DNA of 64,000 bases. It comes from Porpolomopsis calyptriformis (taxonomy: Eukaryota; Basidiomycota; Agaricomycetes; Agaricales; Hygrophoraceae). Positions 1 through 14,717 of the stretch are shown in pieces. The stretch spans positions 1,294,501 through 1,358,500 of the forward strand of contig OX621166.1 of NCBI GenBank assembly GCA_951640195.1, given 5' to 3'. The notes under the pieces were generated by a model that was not told the origin of the DNA, made no database searches, and saw only the letters and a program-made list of their open reading frames with translations. Both the position numbers and the translations under genes were made by a program. Numbering within the stretch: position 1 is the first letter of the stretch; each line of letters starts with the position of its first letter.

Positions 1-2190
<2,190 letters not shown>

Positions 2191-2707
2191 CCGCAACAAA
2201 TACAACAACAGCATTTCAAAGTTGCGCACACGATACGATGCGCGCTTGGTCTCAATCAGATGGACAAACATGCATTGGTGATTACTGTAGCCGATATAGA
2301 GATGATGGGTGATGGTTGATGTCTACTGGCTGAATTCCTAATCAGATCAACCACCCTCTGAACACGACACCTTCGCCCGATATAATAACCAAGTTTTAAC
2401 CCACCAACCATATGTCTAAGCTACAGTGAATTTGTAGATGAGTTTCAAAACATGCTACCAGTTCTTCTCGTTCTTACATCCAGCACGTTTGGAAGATCTG
2501 GGTGTCTCTTTCAGTATCTCCATCTTTTTGCTATTTCAACTTGAACATTACTATATGGGCATCCATGCACTTCTCTGCTGCCGAAAATTCAAATAACATT
2601 CGGTCGTCGACTATAAAACCGTCAACTGGAACGATGTCGATTCTCCAGACCTGGTGTCCACTCACTCGCTGGCCGATTGACAACCTATAAACGACCCACA
2701 ATCCACA
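2191..2707 (+). promoter_or_regulatory. Intergenic region with a TATA box before the secreted-protein gene
   Basis: This 517-bp gap lies between the PEX1 stop and the next ATG. No coding segment is recognisable. A TATAAAA box at 2612-2618 is 96 bp before the ATG at 2708, and a pyrimidine-rich stretch precedes it, as in promoters of well expressed fungal genes. The role is inferred from sequence and spacing only. Confidence 0.5.
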
Positions 2708-3304
2708 ATGCGCTTCACCCTCACCTCCTTCCTCGCCTTTGCTGCGTTATTCAGCGAAATTCTATCGGCGCCCACAGGCGCCAAAACTCCTTCTCCCTTC
2801 CGTTCCGAATACTATCCTAGCTACTATGACCAGTTCCCTGTACCTGTTGCCAAGGGACGCTCTCCCCGTAGGTGATGATCGCCTCCCCCCTGATTACCAC
2901 TGACTGTCTCTCATGAACCGCAGTCGATATTCACACTCCCAGTACGCTGTTCGTTTATCCCATAAAGATCTAGCCACTTATTCTCTTTTCGATGAATCAC
3001 AGAAGAAATCAACACTTTCTTGGATGCAATGCAGAAGCATTATGTAGCGGACTACCACGACCATCTCAGGACTTACAACGCAGTCGGTGAACACGTTCGG
3101 CAAGAGAGCGAGTTGGCGAGTTACCCAGACGAATTCAACACCACTGGTGAGAGCCGCCGTCATGAGGGCATGATGTATATGCATATGGCGAAGCAAGAAG
3201 CCATTACCAAGAAAACGCAGATCGCCAGTGGAGACCATCGCGCCCTCGTCCAAGCTTTCACGAAGGGAAAAAAGAAAATCGAGCGAAAACCGCAATTACA
3301 TTGA
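2708..3304 (+). CDS. Small secreted protein, function unknown
   Basis: The ATG at 2708 begins a classical signal peptide: MRF, then a hydrophobic core with TSFLAFAALF, then a likely cleavage after LSA. A short Pro/Tyr-rich segment follows. Three coding pieces are needed: exon 1 from 2708 to about 2870, an 18-nt middle exon at 2924-2941 coding DIHTP, and a last exon from about 3002 to the TGA at 3302-3304. The mature part is about 120 residues, mostly charged and probably helical (it includes LDAMQKHYVADYHDHLR), with a basic end (KGKKKIERK). No cysteine pattern or enzyme motif is visible. The TATA box upstream, the small size and the signal peptide fit a secreted protein, but no family is recognised and no function is claimed. 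Confidence 0.7.
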
Positions 3305-3665
3305 TAGTAGAAGTTCTGTGATGATCACTAGTATAGCTATAAAATTTGTACATAGCGAGTCCCATTTCATACAACTCAGTTTCTATTCTGGCACGCTCCC
3401 TCCAAGAGTAACCAAAAGCCCATGCGCAGAGCTGAAGCTGTCAATACACCCCGATCGATCGACACCTTTGGTCACAGGGCCAGTTTCTGATCGCAACTTT
3501 CAAAGCAGTGATGGGTCAAGGTCGGACGTTGCAAACAAGAGGCTAGTGGTGGGCTTTATTTCATAGTGCGCACCTGATTACGGACTCAAGGCCGGAATAC
3601 ATACAGTATATTACATCACCCCAGCTACACCAGCCGAGGAGACCCGTCCTTGCTGAACCATCAAA
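3305..3665. other. Intergenic, 3' ends of convergent genes
   Basis: These 361 bp lie between the stop of the secreted-protein gene (+) and the stop of the Spa2-like gene (-). Open frames here have no family resemblance. I see only 3' untranslated sequence. Confidence 0.6.
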
Positions 3666-6600
3666 TCACAACTTCATCAATCCTTTCATGGCATTGGCTA
3701 ACGCAAAGCTCGATTTCGCCATGATTTGCCGCGATTCCTTCGTGACCTCGGGTAGCGCCTGCACTTCACTCAACTTGTTCGCATGTTCGCTTAGCTCGCG
3801 AAGGATCTCGTTACCCTGCTGCGATGACGAAGGCGGGAGGTTGTCGTTGCACACCGCGACGATACTTGACACGATCGTGATGATCTGCGTAAGGTTCTCG
3901 TTCAACGTTGGCGAGGGGGTCGGGCTCCGAACCCCCGATAATACACTCTGAATCGCGTAGACGATCGATTCCGTCTGCGCTTCAAGGTACGGCTTCATAA
4001 CACTCTTAATCCGATGCGAAAGACACGAAAAGAAAAAAAGATCCTACCTTGAGTTCGGCCCAAGCATCTTCTGGCCCGTCTGCTGCAGCTGAGTCGTCGC
4101 TGGCCATGCTTGCTGAATTAACGGGTGGCTGGTCAAATATCGGTGGTGGAGAGCTTGCATCTGAACTTGATGCGTCCGAGGGAACCTGGCGTCTCGAGTC
4201 GGTATATAAACGATTCAGGGGTGAAGCACCAGTCAATGGTGGTGAAAATCCGTCGCTCCTCCTCGAACTCGTTGCACTGCCTTTGCGTCCATGAGGGGAC
4301 CGAGTGACTTCCCCGACTGCTCTCAAAGAAGGCACAAATCCGTTCGTAGCCGTAGCAGTGGCATTACCATTCGACGGGGAGGCAAACTGATCCTGCTCGA
4401 CTTTCGTCGCCTTCCGAATGCACAGCGTCCGCCCAATATCAGTGACCGTTGCCGATACATGGCTAGCGGCAGCATCCAACAAACTGACAGGGGACATGCC
4501 GGAACTCGTGGCGTGCGTCTTAGTGGCTGCAACGAGATTGCTGAGAGTTGCTTCTAATCGCTCACGCAACGATCGTAGCGCATCGAGACTGATATCCGAT
4601 CGGTCTCTGGGTAGGCGGTCTTCAAATGCACGTACATCCTCGATGATCGCTGATACGGCGTTAACGACAAATTTTGTTGGGGTGAGAACCTTTGTTGGGG
4701 AGTTGGAACGACCAGCGGTGAGGAGACCGTCGATGGCGGAAAGGAACGCCGTCACATGAATATCGGGAAGACCTCCGTCGGCTGACACAGGCATTTGATC
4801 CTCGAGCTTGGGAGCCTGCAGGAACAGTTGGGACGTAGCTTTTAATGAAGGTGTAAGAACCAACTTTCAGCAGAATTTGTCAACTATCAGCCAACGTACC
4901 TTTTACATTACGCAACTCGGTCTTGGCAAGCTCGTATTTGCGTTTGTATTCCTTCAGTTGACTGTCAAGATCTCGAATAACGACCTGATCTGACTCCCTG
5001 GCAGACATGGCTTCGTCGTTCCCGCGAGAGAGGTCAGACAGTTCAGACAGCAACCCTTGCATATTCGAACGAAGTTGTTCAATGATCTCCGGATCCTGAC
5101 GATCAACACATTCAGCCAGTGAGATGAACGTAAAAAAAAAAAAAAGGAAATTCTCACCCCTGCTTGTAACCTAGCACGCTCTTCCCCAAGACGTTCACAC
5201 CGTTCGCGCAATGACCGAATCTCTTCCTGCTGCTCGCGAGTTCGTCTAGCCTCCCGATCCAGCTCTCTTGACCTGACGTCGCGGAGTTCATCCAACTCTT
5301 TCTGCAAAGCGCGCATAGCAGCGGTCTGTTCCTCGGCACGCTGCATTCGATTATGCAGTCAGTGATGGACCTTCGGGTAGCGGTGTGCCCACTTACCCGT
5401 CGGAGACCGGTCAGTTCCTCCTCCATTTGTCTCACCCTTTCCTCGCCATCCAACCACTTCTTTTCCCTCGCATTCGCATCTCCTAAATCGCGCTGAAGCG
5501 TCGTGATTTGTGTCTGCATCTTTGCAATCTTGGACTCGTATTCATTCCGCATCTTCTCCTGATCCCCCGGACTGGGACTCGCTTTACCCACTGTTTTCAA
5601 AATATTCGTCCTTCCGCTCACAGATCGGTCGGAGACGCGCCCATACGAGGACTTGTAATACTCTTCTCCGCTGCTCTTCCCTGTTCCACCTTCAGGCGAG
5701 CCCATATTGCCCTCATCCTCAACGTCTCTCAACCTCGCACTGAGCCCACTTAACCCACCAAACGGCGGACTCTGGACACTGGCATAGTCGCTTGCGCTCT
5801 CGGGTTCGCCGTCCGTTATCCTTCCCGAATCAAGATTACCAGTGCTATTTCCTCCGCGTTCCATGCTCCTCTCCCGATCATCCACAGTCGTGTTCAGACT
5901 CTCGCGCAAGTCCCGTCCGTATGGCACTTCGATTTCCTCTTCCGTGATAGTGCTCTTATTGGGCACGATCATCCCGCTGGTGGCGGTCGAGATCGTCGCG
6001 TTTATGGTACTATCACTCGTACTACCCTGACTGGGTCTTCTCAGCATATCGCGCTCGCGCTCTTCGGACTTGCGGACGGTGTCCACCGAGGGCTTGCGTC
6101 TGCTGGTTGGCGACGAGGAGTACGCATCTGCTCTTCCAACGGAACCATTGTAGGTATTACTGTCATCACTCCGGCGTCCGCTCCCGAAATCGCCCCCGGG
6201 TGGGATGCGTCTATCTTCACCGCTTGGCCGTCTCGAGGATACGCTTCCGCCATACCCGCTATCAGACGGACGGTCTTCAGAAGTCCTTCCGCTACGTGAG
6301 CTCATTAGAGGGACAACGACGGGACGGGAGGAAGCAGGAAAATCTGGAGAAGGATAGTCATCGTAGGTAGAGCCTGGTGATGGAAGAGGGGGAGGTTCCT
6401 GGATGTGTAAATATTTACGAATGAGGAGGATATGGTGAGAAACGGACCAGACAGACGCACCTCTTCTTTGAATTCTGGATATCGTCGCGCTAGCTCGAAA
6501 TAAACATCACTTGACAGATCCTCGAAGCGAGAGGTTGGCAAAGTAGCTAGTTTTTGGCGAGCTTGGTTACGTTTGGGGTGAAATTCTTCTCGTACGGGAA

Positions 6601-7058
6601 GGAAGGGAACTGAGGCGGATTGGACGTTATTGAATATGTGAGCAAGTTAGTTGGCGGAACAAAGAGGAAGAGGTAAATCCATACCTGCGTCCCCGTTTTT
6701 TCTCCGAACGAGTTCGTCATAGACGTCTGTAGAAAGCTCATGGAATTGTTGGATAGTGAGACGGGTGAGCTTTTGTCGAGCTGATGAACGGGAATTTGGC
6801 AGCGCTAGGAGACCAAGCTGATAAGAGTAACAAACATAGGGAAAAGTAAAAAAACGAACCTCGGGCCAAATAAGAGGTCAAGTAAGCGCTCAGCTCTAAA
6901 AAATGAATTTTCGAAACTTGTCGGTAGTCGATCGTGGGGACGGCGGGAACATTCGATGTGTCCCGTATGGGTCGATACGAGTCTGTGCGATAGTTTGAAA
7001 TGCCAGAGAAGGCCGTGGGGGTCGGGGACGGTGCCCGGGGGGCCAAAACGCGTTTCAT
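3666..7058 (-). CDS. SPA2: Spa2/GIT-domain polarity scaffold (polarisome component)
   Basis: Spa2-type proteins organise the polarisome at hyphal tips and growth sites, binding MAPK-pathway kinases, formin regulators and Rab GAPs. Reading on the minus strand from the ATG at 7058, the first coding segments carry two Spa2-homology (GIT) repeats. The first contains LTIQQFHELSTDVYDEL (about 6715-6790). The second contains TLPTSRFEDLSSDVYFELA (about 6488-6545) and ends RRYPEFKE. A long low-complexity Ser/Gly/Arg-rich region follows (about 5750-6300), then a coiled coil rich in Glu, Arg and Gln (about 4880-5560). The C-terminal helical domain ends ALANAMKGLMKL before TGA at 3666-3668. Introns are short. 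The repeat pair plus coiled coil plus conserved C-terminal domain is diagnostic of the family. Confidence 0.88.
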
Positions 7059-7463
7059 GGTGAGGATATGCGATGCTCGTTGTTGTCGTTGTAGCCAATG
7101 AGCGAGTCGGCTGCTTGTTTCTTTGTGCGAGGCAATGCGGTAGCCACATTGCCAACCTTCCCACGCCTACCGAATAACGTGACACCTCTCAGGGCAGCGA
7201 CCAGAAACAACCGGTATTGCCATATCGATATCGATATCGAATATCGCAGATCACGACATTTTTTCGGTGGAAACGTTGCTACCATGCTCAGGCGCTCTTA
7301 GGCGCTGGCATCCTTTGGCCCGGCGGCGCGTATGAATAATAAATAATTTATTTTTTCCAAAACAGGCAAGAGTCTGGTCAGTGACGTCATAACATCGATG
7401 GACCCAACAAAATGCGGCGCGAATTGGCGAAGAGCTTGACGGTTCTTGTCCTTTACCTCGACC
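7059..7463. promoter_or_regulatory. Divergent promoter region, Spa2-like gene and GH63 gene
   Basis: This 405-bp gap separates the two ATGs, which point away from each other, so both promoters should lie here. An AT-only stretch around 7333-7352 (AATAATAAATAATTTATT) could serve as a TATA-like element for the + strand gene, about 115 bp before its ATG. An alternating CGATAT repeat lies near 7223-7247. No gene is visible. Confidence 0.5.
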
Positions 7464-10400
7464 ATGACCACAGATACCCTCAAAAAAATCCAGGAAAAAC
7501 TTTTCAGAACCTCCGGAGAGTCAACTCCTCGTCTCCACCAAGATGAGACTCGCGAATTGAGTCTCACTGGTCTTACCATACAGATCCCAAAACCCCCCCA
7601 TTCATCGACCCCGCCGCCGAAGCTCTTCACGAAGAACACAGAGCTTTCCCCAAATAGAGAAGACAGGTCGGCTCCGAAATCGTACCGTGAACGACTGGCA
7701 CAGCAGCTGGCTGGTGACTACGACGGTGCTGAGAAGTTTCGTCTTCTTCAAGACGAAGAGAGAAAACGACATTGGAAGAAGTGGGGTCCCTATTTGAGTG
7801 ATAGACAATGGGTTCGTGTTACCATCTATTGACGCGTTTGTTTCCGAATTTATCTACATCTCAGGCCACGGTTCGCGAAGACTACTCCGCAGACGGTAAC
7901 GCCTGGAGTCACTTTCCTCATGAGCACGCCCGCTCTCGTGCATACAGATGGGGCGAAGATGGCATCGCAGGCATCTCAGACAATCATCAACGCCTCTGCT
8001 TTGCGCTCTCTCTGTGGAACGGCTGTGATCCAATTCTGAAAGAACGTCTATTCGGAGTCACTGGTCATCAAGGAAACCACGGTGAAGATGTCAAGGAACT
8101 TTACTATTATCTGGATTCCACCCCCACCCATTCTTACATGAAGTTTCTCTACAAATACCCCCAGAGGAGGTATCCTTACGAACAGCTGGTCAAAGAGAAT
8201 ATGAATAGAGGCCGTGACATATCTGAATACGAAGTACTAGATACAGGAGCATTCGACGACAATCGATATTGGGACGTCTTTGTCGAGGTCATTCGTTTCT
8301 CGCCTCCTGCCCCTTGATCAGTTTACGACGAACATTTCCAGTATGCCAAGGACGAAGACAACCCAGACAATATCTATGTTCGTATCACAACATACAACCG
8401 TGGCCCAGATCCTGCCACCCTCCACGTTATTCCCCAGTTTTGGTTCCCTAACACCTGGTCATGGCCGGCCGAGAAAACCCCCGTTCCCTCCCTCTACGCA
8501 TCTATCAAGAGCGGGACAAAATGCATCACCGCCAAACATCCCACTCTTGGTAAGACGAATCTCTACTGTCTGACCTCTCCACCCCCGGTCAGCCCCCCCT
8601 CCGGCAGTCCAGTAGATGCAGCAGAGAATGCAATCGAGCCAGTTCTTCTCTTCACAGAGAATAACACCAACTTTAGTAGGCTCTACGGCGGCATCAACGA
8701 ATCTCTATACGTAAAAGATGCCTTCCATGACCACATCATCCCATCTCATCGGCCTTCTACCACGCTGGACGATGAAAGCGAAGGATTCTTCCCTACGAAA
8801 GTTCGTCCTAGAACTGCGTCTTCCATCGACGAGGATGGAAACGAGCTGGTGGAGGAAGGTCCATGTACACCGTTTCCCCCAAGTGCCACGTTCGTCAATC
8901 CAGGGAACAGAGGAACCAAATCTGCTGCGCAATATATGTTCATGGATGTTCCCGGAAACGGGGGGTGCGCCGTCGTGCGTATGAAGTTGACGCCTCTTAC
9001 ACTCGAGGACGACCCGAGGATCGAGGACGAAGATTTTTTTGATGACGTGATCGAAGAGAGGCGGCAAGAGGCCGACGAATTTTATAATACCCTCGTGTTC
9101 GGGCCGATGAGCGACGATCTGAAGCAGATTATGAGGCAGGCACTGGGCGGAATGCTATGGACGAAGCAGTACTACAGGTTCATACAGAAGGAGTGGATTG
9201 AAGGGGACGAGGGCCAGATCCCTCCTCCTCCAGAACGCAAGTCAGTCAGAAATCGGGTTCGTTTTCCATACAGTTTGCACCCTTTGGGAATTATTATTCA
9301 TCTGTTGACTGCTAGGACTGGGGTCATTTGCATATCGAGGACATTCTGTCGATGCCTGACAAGTACACGGTCTTTGCTTTGTCCTTGCATTCATTGTCTC
9401 AATGTCCTTCCAATTAGATGGGAGTACCCTTTCTTCGCTGCTTGGGATACAGCATTCCATTGCATACCGCTAGCCATCGTCGACCCAGCGTTTGCGAAGA
9501 AACAGCTCGACTTGCTCACCAGGGAATGGTATATGAAGCCGGATGGTCAAATTCCCGCTTACGAGTGGAATTTCAGTGACGTTAATCCTCCCGTACACGC
9601 GTGGTACGTAGGGACAAATTGACGGTGTGGTACTATGACTTCATCGATTTGGCTTTCTTAGGGCAACATTTAGAGTATTCAAGATTGAGCGCAAGCTGTC
9701 GGGCAAAGAGGACGTTCCTTTTTTGGAGCGCGTGTTCCAGAAGCTATTGCTTAACTTCACTTGGTCAGTCTATCTGTTGCTCATTCAGAATTTGGGAGGC
9801 GCTCGACGTTATTGACCATTTCCTCCAGGTGGGTTAATAGAAAGGATCAAGGCGGAAACAATATTTTTGAAGGCGGGTTCCTTGGCTTGGATAACATTGG
9901 CGCTTTTAATAGGTCAGAGCCCTTGCCAACCGGAGGGACATTGCGTCAGGCGGACGGAACAGCTTGGATGGCTTTCTATTGTCTCAACATGTGAGCTTCT
10001 CAACAATGGAAACAAGCAGCAGCGTCACCGTTGTATTTCATTCTTCCTGCGACTGAGACTTCCAGAACAGGTTGAGCATGGCACTTGAGTTAGCGAAACA
10101 TAACTCTGTATACGAAGATATCGCGTCCAAGTTCTTTGAGGTTGGCCCATATATCCCATTGACCATTTGAAACTACTGACGTCCATATTCTTCCTTTACT
10201 GCAATGTTGACAGCACTTCATTTTCATCGCTGATGCCATGACATACAAAGAAGGCGACAACGAACTGAGCCTCTGGAGTGAGGAAGACGGCATGTATTAC
10301 GATGCTATCCAGTTTGGACCTGGACACTCGATGCAGCTACCGGTCCGCAGTCTTGTTGGCCTTGTTCCGCTCTATGCTACTCTGGTTCTCGAGCCGGCAA

Positions 10401-11745
10401 TCATCAATCGCTTCCCAGGCTTCAAAAAACGCATGGAGTGGTTCACCGATCACCGGCCAGCAGTGTCTGCAAGGAATATGGCGAATATGAAAGGTAAATA
10501 CTCAGTCTTTCAATGATCCACTTTTCTGTGAAGGTCTCTTTGTCTTCCCAGTTGGCGGAAAGGAGCAGCGCAGACTGCTGGCATTGGCAAGTAAAGAACG
10601 GCTAATAAGGATATTGGAGAAAATGTTGAGTGAGGAGGAGTTCTTCAGCGAGCATGGAATCAGATCGTGGGTCGCCACCACTTTGATGACGTTCATTGCC
10701 CGTTCTATCCCATTCCGTTTAGCTTGTCGAAGCTCCACAAGGAGCAGCCCTGGGGTATGGATGTGAACGGCCAGCGCTACGAAGTCGGTTATTGGCCAGG
10801 GGACTCGCAGTCTGGCATGTTTGGAGGAAATTCAAACTGGAGAGGACCAATTTGTAAGATTGACGCCATTCAGCAGCTTATGCAACCTTGTGATTCTGTT
10901 TCGTATGCAGGGCTTGCCGTCAATTTCCTCCTTATCGAGAGTCTGCAACGTTTCCACCAATATTATGGTGATGAACTGCAGGCCAGTCAACGTGACGTAT
11001 GCGGCCTCGTTGGTGTTTCACTGATTATACATGTTCCGATTATAGGTGGAGTGCCCCACAGGGAGTGGGGACTATATGAGCCTCGTCAGTGTGGCAGAGG
11101 AGATCCAGCATCGAATTATTCATATATTTAGTCGCGATGCTGAGAACAGGAGAGCTTTAAATGGGGGTAACGAGAGGCTAGATCATGACCCCCACTTTAG
11201 AGATTATGTCTGGTTTTACGAGGTGCGTGTGATTCCTTGGCCTTGAAGCAATTCTGATGCGGTGATCGATGTGAACAGTTTTTTCACGCCGACGATGGTC
11301 GCGGGTTAGGTGCATCGCATCAGACTGGCTGGTGAGTCAAGGGTCGTTCTCTTTAAAGCACCAATGTTGTCCGGAAATTGAAGCAAACTATTATCTCTCG
11401 CCCGTGACATACAGGTCTGGTCTCGTGGCATATCATATACTGCAGAGCGGCGTCAGCTGCCGATTGCCTAAAACTCCGAGGAGTGAGTGTACTCTGTTAC
11501 GTTTTCCCGGCCGGGAAATGAACCGACGAATGTATACTTACGTTAATATTATCGGTCCCACAGCACCTCGTAGTCTCGCCCACCATTATTTTGATGTTAG
11601 TACAATTTGTTATATTTAGTTTCGCGAACTGATGGATCACTGGGTTATACAGGAAACCATGGACCATGCAGAACATGGGGAAGAGGCGCAGTCGGCATTC
11701 AGTGCAATTAGCGCCTTTGAGGATATTTCTCCGGATGCATTGTAA
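7464..11745 (+). CDS. GH63 / MGH1-like six-hairpin glycosidase
   Basis: This is a large glycoside hydrolase of the (alpha/alpha)6-barrel GH63 type, the clade often named MGH1-like or simply glucosidase. The ATG at 7464 is the first in frame. No signal peptide is seen, so a cytosolic enzyme is likely. Conserved blocks in order are [12 protein letters not shown] (about 7775-7810), [20 protein letters not shown] (7870-7929), [17 protein letters not shown] (7945-7995), [20 protein letters not shown] (8050-8108), [16 protein letters not shown] (8116-8163), [14 protein letters not shown] (8240-8283), [15 protein letters not shown] (9420-9466), [20 protein letters not shown] (9528-9588), and near the end [16 protein letters not shown] (11286-11330). 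TAA is at 11743-11745. About a dozen introns interrupt it. The exact substrate cannot be deduced. Related bacterial proteins are common, but the intron-rich structure shows it is at home in this genome. Confidence 0.87.
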
Positions 11746-12368
11746 AGCTTGTGTCTACACTTGAAAATTACAACTTCCACATGAGAAGACAACGCGAGAA
11801 GTCCCGCTTACGCCCGTGCAGACGAGTGTTTGCGGTACTTAGATATCAACTCTGCTTCACAGAAAATATCTCCGATCCTCGTAAAGGGAAGACATACATG
11901 CTGGTCGTACAGATCGAGAGTGTGAAAGATGAACCTGACTCCAAGTTCTGCAGACGGCAAAAGAAAGGCAGAGAGTGGAGCTGAGTGAACGCACAAGTTA
12001 AAGAGATGCTGGAAGCGGCTTGTTTGGATGAGTCGCGGAAGTTGATGAAAGCCAGGATTGAGGGGTCAGATGGTGTGCAGTCCTTGCAGCATCTGAGGAC
12101 CACAATCGCAAGCAGCCTTACGATCGCAGTCCTCAAATGCCATGGTTGGCCTGATTCTATCTCCCGAGTCCCCCAAGTCCCGTTCAATTTGATGCACAGA
12201 GATATCTGGTGGACCATGAAAAGTAACCTTGTTGTTTTGATGCAGCAGACACTGAGAAAGCGCAGCAGCCGCCATTCGAAATGGCTGAAAGCATAATATG
12301 ATTGGATTTTTTGACGGGACCTTGTCAACGCTAACACTGGGGAATAGAACGATCTGAGCATGGTCAGT
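11746..12368. other. Intergenic, with an unassigned open stretch
   Basis: These 623 bp separate the convergent stops of the GH63 gene and the MATE gene. On the + strand 11985-12296 is open for 103 codons without a good ATG at its start (first in-frame ATG at 12006) and matches no family I know. I treat the region as 3' untranslated or spacer sequence, possibly holding a decayed exon. Confidence 0.4.
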
Positions 12369-14450
12369 TCAGGATTGGGCTCGAGCATGTCGTTTCGCTT
12401 CCGCCTGGTTTCGCTCCACCCCCCTCTGAACTTCCTGGTCCCAATCGGTACCAAGCCAAACCACGCCGTACTCCCCCAAACCGACAATAAATAGTGCGAT
12501 GACTTGCCCTGCGCAAAACCATCAAGATGTGACTGCACTGGAGATTTCCAAATGTGAACACACCTATCCATAGGCCTTCTAGCCCGAGACGCGCGCGAGA
12601 ATGGAAGGCCAGTGTGATACCAATGGGAAGTGCAAGCACATAGTAGGCAACCAAGTTAAACAAGGCACCAAGGTGTTGGCGGCCTATAAACTTGAAGATT
12701 ATCATTAGCGGCACCAGCGTACCGAAGCACTCGCCTTGGCCGCGTAAAACACCCCCACATGATCCAGCAAGGCCGTCCGCCACCTGAAAAGACGCCACCA
12801 GAGGCATCACCTTACTTACAAGATTTGATACATTCTCATCATCGGTGAAGATGTACGCAAAAACCTGGGTAAGGAGATCAATTCGATCAAAGGGGCGCCC
12901 ATAACTACAATCGTACATCTTTGGCTGCCATCATTAGGATCATAACCACGAGTCCAACAATCACACTCAAAAGTGCTGAGGCGTGTGCTGCACGTTTCGC
13001 ACCAATGGCATTTCGCGAGCCAATGAGGTTGCCAACGAAGGCAGATGCAGCCACGCCTATTAAGCGGCAATTTAGTTTCGGATGAGTGAAATCAAGGATG
13101 AGGTTCACCAATGCCGAAAGGAATCGTGTTCAATACTGTATTTCAGAACCTTACACATGTTGACCGTGCAAGTAAGATGGAAACACACTCTGATCCAGGG
13201 TCATTATCACTGACTGCGCTGCAAGAGGTAATGAGCCTAATCGACCAGCACACAGAGCAACAATTTCAAACGCAGCCCTGTACACATCGAATTTTTTGAT
13301 TGAGCGAGGGACTCTGGGTTCCACGAGTGTCTATGATACACACCATTCAGTCCCTACCATGAGAATTCCGGGGAGAGCAAGTTTAAGAAAGAGAAGACAA
13401 CTCTTGAGATCGAAGACAAGCTTTGGCTGTAGTCCTCCCCAGGTCATGTTTCGGGTGTGCTCAGGGGAGTAATAGGTGTAGAACCCAAGCAATAGGAAAC
13501 ACATCCAGTAGGTGAGCGAGAGCGCCGCCGGTGACCCAAGCAATCCGAGAGAGGTGTAATGAACCAAAGCAATGTTGAGAGCGATGTTGATGGGAAACAT
13601 GACGATGAGAATGACCGTGGCCCCACTCATGATGCCCAAAAATCGGGAAACAGCATAAAGCTCTGAAAGACGTGGTCAAAGATGTCCTTATACTTACCTT
13701 GGCATTGCAGATACTTTTTCAAGCTCTCGAAGCCAATATACCCCGGTGCCCCAAGAATCAAAACGCGTAAAAATCGCTCAACGTCTTGGCTGAGGCTCTC
13801 ACTCTGTCCAAGCACCAGCAAGATCGGCCGAACGAAGGCCCAGCAAACACCGACAGGGATGAAGAGAATCCATAACAAGACAATGCATCTCTGCAAATGG
13901 ATCTGACAACCATGACAACATATGAGAGTGTTTACGTGGTATGCAGTCGGCTCTTACAGACAAGTCGGCCGGTCGGCTGCTACCTGTGAATGCTTGCGAG
14001 CCTAGCGTGTCCAGAGCCGTTGTCCCTCCAAGAGCGATGCACCAGCCTAGGAATTACCGTTGACACACGCACGGAATTTTCCAAATGGACACATGCCAGT
14101 CACAAATGCAAACATAAGGCTGAACGCTGCAGCTGACAGTTCGCGAGCACCCAGGCGTCCTACAATCATTATGGAGAGCGTTTGGACGGAATTTTGCAGA
14201 ATGTACGACAAAATGACTACAAATGGTGAGCAGCTGGTGTGATCGGATTCATGTGAGGAAGCTAACCAGGGATTGAAGCGGACAGCAATGAGAGAAAAAG
14301 TTTCAAGTTTAGACCATCTATGTCGCATCGGACTTGCCGATCTTCTGTCGGGGAGACGTCTATTGTCTGTGGGGATGGAGTAGAGTGATCAACATTGTGC
14401 ACTCGCACGGTGGATAGCAGAGGTTCTGTCTCGATGGTTCGCGGGGACAT
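12369..14450 (-). CDS. MATE-family multidrug/toxin extrusion transporter
   Basis: MATE proteins export cationic drugs and metabolites by H+ or Na+ antiport. The N-terminus (ATG at 14450) is a hydrophilic tail with PLLST. Hydrophobic segments then follow through the gene: [20 protein letters not shown] (about 14150-14209), [16 protein letters not shown] (14080-14135), [20 protein letters not shown] (about 13985-14044), [16 protein letters not shown] (13830-13885), [20 protein letters not shown] (13695-13755), [20 protein letters not shown] (13570-13630), and the C-terminal pair before [18 protein letters not shown]. The last exon after an intron at about 12514-12566 codes [18 protein letters not shown] and ends at TGA 12369-12371. 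ERC1-like MATE proteins of fungi have this same C-terminus. Roughly twelve membrane segments are expected. The substrate is unknown. Confidence 0.85.
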
Positions 14451-14717
14451 GATTGGGCTTTGGGATGTAAAGCTTCACCTGCCGCGATGGGAGAACGCAT
14501 GCTGATGTACGCTGCACTCATCAGATCTCATCGTTTCCGTACGGAATTGATAAGCCTCAAAATCGAGGCACAGTTATCTCATCCATGCCTCACGGCAGAA
14601 CACGACCCATCCCTCGATCAATCTGCCCTTTGCATCAGCTGATGGCACTTTAGTTGCCCTATTTCATGCCACCTTGGGGCAAAGACAATAATCCCTCAGC
14701 CCAACTTGTCGTCCCAT

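Noticed and set aside
11985..12296. 103-codon plus-strand frame after the GH63 gene
   Set aside because: It has no ATG at its start, no recognisable family, and lies between two convergent 3' ends.
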